This document shows positions 62,738 to 64,000 of a stretch of 64,000 bases of DNA, one piece after another. Under the pieces are notes generated by a model. It worked only from the letters and a program-made list of their open reading frames with translations. It was not told where the DNA came from and did no database searches. Both the position numbers and the translations under genes were made by a program. This DNA is from Ancylobacter tetraedralis (lineage in GTDB: Bacteria; Pseudomonadota; Alphaproteobacteria; Rhizobiales; Xanthobacteraceae): contig NZ_JACICD010000005.1 of the NCBI RefSeq assembly GCF_014195655.1, forward strand, positions 186,001-250,000, written 5' to 3'. The stretch's first letter is position 1, and each line of letters begins with the position of its first letter.

Positions 62738-63311
62738 GACCACCGCAACGGCCGAACCCCTGGCCCACTACCCGCTGGACGCGCTGGCCGCCGGGACGCG
62801 CGCCATCGGCGCCGCCCGGCTGACCGCGCTCGGCCCTGTGTCACGGCTGGCCTTCCGCGGCCGCGAAGCCGCCATTCAGGCGGCCGGGGAGGCGTTCGGC
62901 GTCGCCCTGCCGCGCGAGGCCAACCGCCGGAACACGGCGAACGGGCGCCACGCCCTGTGGCTCGGGCCGGACGAATGGATCCTGCTCGCCCCCGGCGCGG
63001 ACCCCGCCCCGCTCTTCGCCGCCATCGAGACGGCGACCACCGGCCTGCCGCACTCGCTGGTCGACGTGTCGGCGCGCAGCGTCACCCTCGAGGTAGCAGG
63101 GTCGAAGGCTGCCTACGTGCTCAACCAGGGTAACCCGCTCGATCTGTCGCTGGACGCCTTCCCGGTCGGCACCTCCACCCGTACGCTGTTCCACAAGGCC
63201 GAGATCGTGCTCTCGCGTATCACCCCGGACACGTTCCATGTCGACGTGTGGCGCTCCTTCGCGCCCTATGTCTGGGAAATGCTCGAGGACGCCCGGCGCG
63301 AACTGGCCTGA
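62730..63311 (+). CDS. soxG: Sarcosine oxidase, gamma subunit
   Basis: A 193-residue GcvT-domain-like subunit that stabilises the heterotetramer. Family stretches are RLAFRGREAAIQAAGEAFGV, TANGRHALWLGPDEWILLAP, SLVDVSARSVTLEVAGSKAA and FPVGTSTRTLFHKAEIVLSR. Its start overlaps the soxA end by 8 bases. The serine dehydratase gene follows. Confidence 0.92.
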   Translation: MVETTATAEPLAHYPLDALAAGTRAIGAARLTALGPVSRLAFRGREAAIQAAGEAFGVALPREANRRNTANGRHALWLGPDEWILLAPGADPAPLFAAIETATTGLPHSLVDVSARSVTLEVAGSKAAYVLNQGNPLDLSLDAFPVGTSTRTLFHKAEIVLSRITPDTFHVDVWRSFAPYVWEMLEDARRELA

Positions 63312-63460
63312 GCCTTCTCAACGCGGAATGCCCTCGATGCCGGATGGACACATATCCACCGGGATCGGGGGCCAACAAGAAGCCGAACAACAACAAGAAC
63401 TACTTCCAGAGGACAGATCCGGCGCTCTCGCCCGTGCCGGACGAGGGAACAGTTGCGCCC

Positions 63461-64000
63461 ATGATCAGCGCCTTCGAGCTCTTCAAGATCGGCATCGGCC
63501 CCTCCTCCTCGCATACGGTGGGGCCGATGGTGGCGGCGGCGAGCTTCATCGACCGGCTCGATGCGGCCGGCGCGCTCACCATCACAGCGCGCGTCGAGAC
63601 CACGCTCTACGGCTCGCTCGCCTGGACCGGCCGCGGCCACGGCACCGACAAGGCGGTGATCCTCGGCCTTGCCGGCGAGCGGCCGCGCACGGTCGATCCC
63701 GACCGCGCCGACGCGCTGGCGGCGGAGGTCGCCTCGCAGCAGCGCCTGGCGCTGGCGGGCCGGCACACGGTGCGCTTCGAGAGCGAGCGCGACATGCTGT
63801 TCGACGGCGTCTCGCCGACACCCCGGCACCCCAACACGCTCGCCTTCCGCGCGCTCGATGCGGGCGGCAACGTGCTGGCGGAGGAACGCTGGTGCTCCAT
63901 CGGCGGCGGCTTCGTGGTGCCGGAGGACGAGGTCGGGCGCCCGCTTGGTGCCGACGATGTCGCCCTGCCGCATCCCTTCCGCAATGCCCGCGACCTGCTG
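63461..64000 (+). CDS. sdaA: L-serine dehydratase, N-terminal part (continues beyond window)
   Basis: The first 180 codons of a one-chain bacterial L-serine ammonia-lyase with a 4Fe-4S cluster (the cluster cysteines lie beyond the window). SAFELFKIGIGPSSSHTVGP is the beta-domain signature, with LYGSLAWTGRGHGTDKAVILGL and SPTPRHPNTLAFRALD. The ATG at 63461 begins the family pattern; an in-frame ATG at 63344 would add 39 Asn/Lys/Pro-rich residues and is less likely. It probably follows soxG because sarcosine oxidation gives glycine plus methylene-THF, which serine hydroxymethyltransferase turns into serine, the substrate here. Confidence 0.92.
   Translation, partial: MISAFELFKIGIGPSSSHTVGPMVAAASFIDRLDAAGALTITARVETTLYGSLAWTGRGHGTDKAVILGLAGERPRTVDPDRADALAAEVASQQRLALAGRHTVRFESERDMLFDGVSPTPRHPNTLAFRALDAGGNVLAEERWCSIGGGFVVPEDEVGRPLGADDVALPHPFRNARDLL

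Noticed and set aside
61187..62743. Long frame antisense to soxA
   Set aside because: Antisense shadow with no recognisable motif; soxA is complete on the other strand.

Overview
This window reads as chromosomal DNA of a GC-rich alphaproteobacterium. The order is probably Hyphomicrobiales; Xanthobacteraceae (Ancylobacter/Starkeya/Xanthobacter-like) is my best guess from gene content and style, not a proven assignment. Coding density is high. I see no rRNA, tRNA, CRISPR array, insertion sequence or phage gene. The left edge cuts an Ldh2-family dehydrogenase and the right edge cuts an L-serine dehydratase.

Layout. (1) 1-8.2 kb: a divergent catabolic cluster. Leftward are an Ldh2-type dehydrogenase, a creatininase-family amidohydrolase and a RidA protein. 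Rightward are an NMT1/THI5-type ABC importer, a cytosine-deaminase-like amidohydrolase, an FAD-linked oxidase and a flavodoxin-fold reductase. Its substrate is unknown. (2) 8.3-22.4 kb: mostly housekeeping and accessory genes: MarR regulator, 2-hydroxyacid dehydrogenase, Inh-type protease inhibitor, EamA exporter, radC, map, a double GNAT, an aminotransferase, a LprI-like protein, an SDR, a KDG kinase, a CDF metal transporter, a lytic transglycosylase, a DJ-1/PfpI protein and a NUDIX hydrolase. (3) 22.5-43.5 kb: a large oxalate/glyoxylate island, described below. (4) 43.8-57.7 kb: a Pro-rich membrane protein, purA, VOC, EamA, GNAT, an ion-channel-like protein, MliC, PuuE-type allantoinase, KDPG aldolase, serA, serC (with a candidate serC RNA leader), an outer-membrane barrel and a TerB/DUF533 protein. 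(5) 58-64 kb: the tetrameric sarcosine oxidase operon soxBDAG followed by sdaA, joining N-methylglycine and serine breakdown.

The oxalate island. Two OxlT-like oxalate/formate MFS antiporters (leftward) face two paralogous FCD-type GntR regulators. The second regulator leads a run of oxalyl-CoA decarboxylase (oxc), a CoA-transferase paralogue, a small PAS protein and a canonical formyl-CoA:oxalate CoA-transferase (frc), closed by a strong terminator. Next come an IclR regulator divergent from glyoxylate carboligase (gcl), hydroxypyruvate isomerase (hyi) and tartronate semialdehyde reductase (glxR). A PanE2-like reductase (candidate oxalyl-CoA reductase), an FAH-family enzyme and a detached sucCD pair follow. 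Together these could take oxalate in, split it between decarboxylation (energy, formate) and reduction to glyoxylate (carbon), and feed glyoxylate to glycerate.

A recurring GGTATTTnGTATGCCA-like sequence lies upstream of the second GntR gene, upstream of the PanE2-like gene, in the upstream region of the first OxlT gene and, in degenerate form, upstream of a 42-codon membrane microprotein gene. It suggests one regulon spread over about 20 kb. This operator link, the microprotein and the PAS protein are the most novel-looking items in the window.
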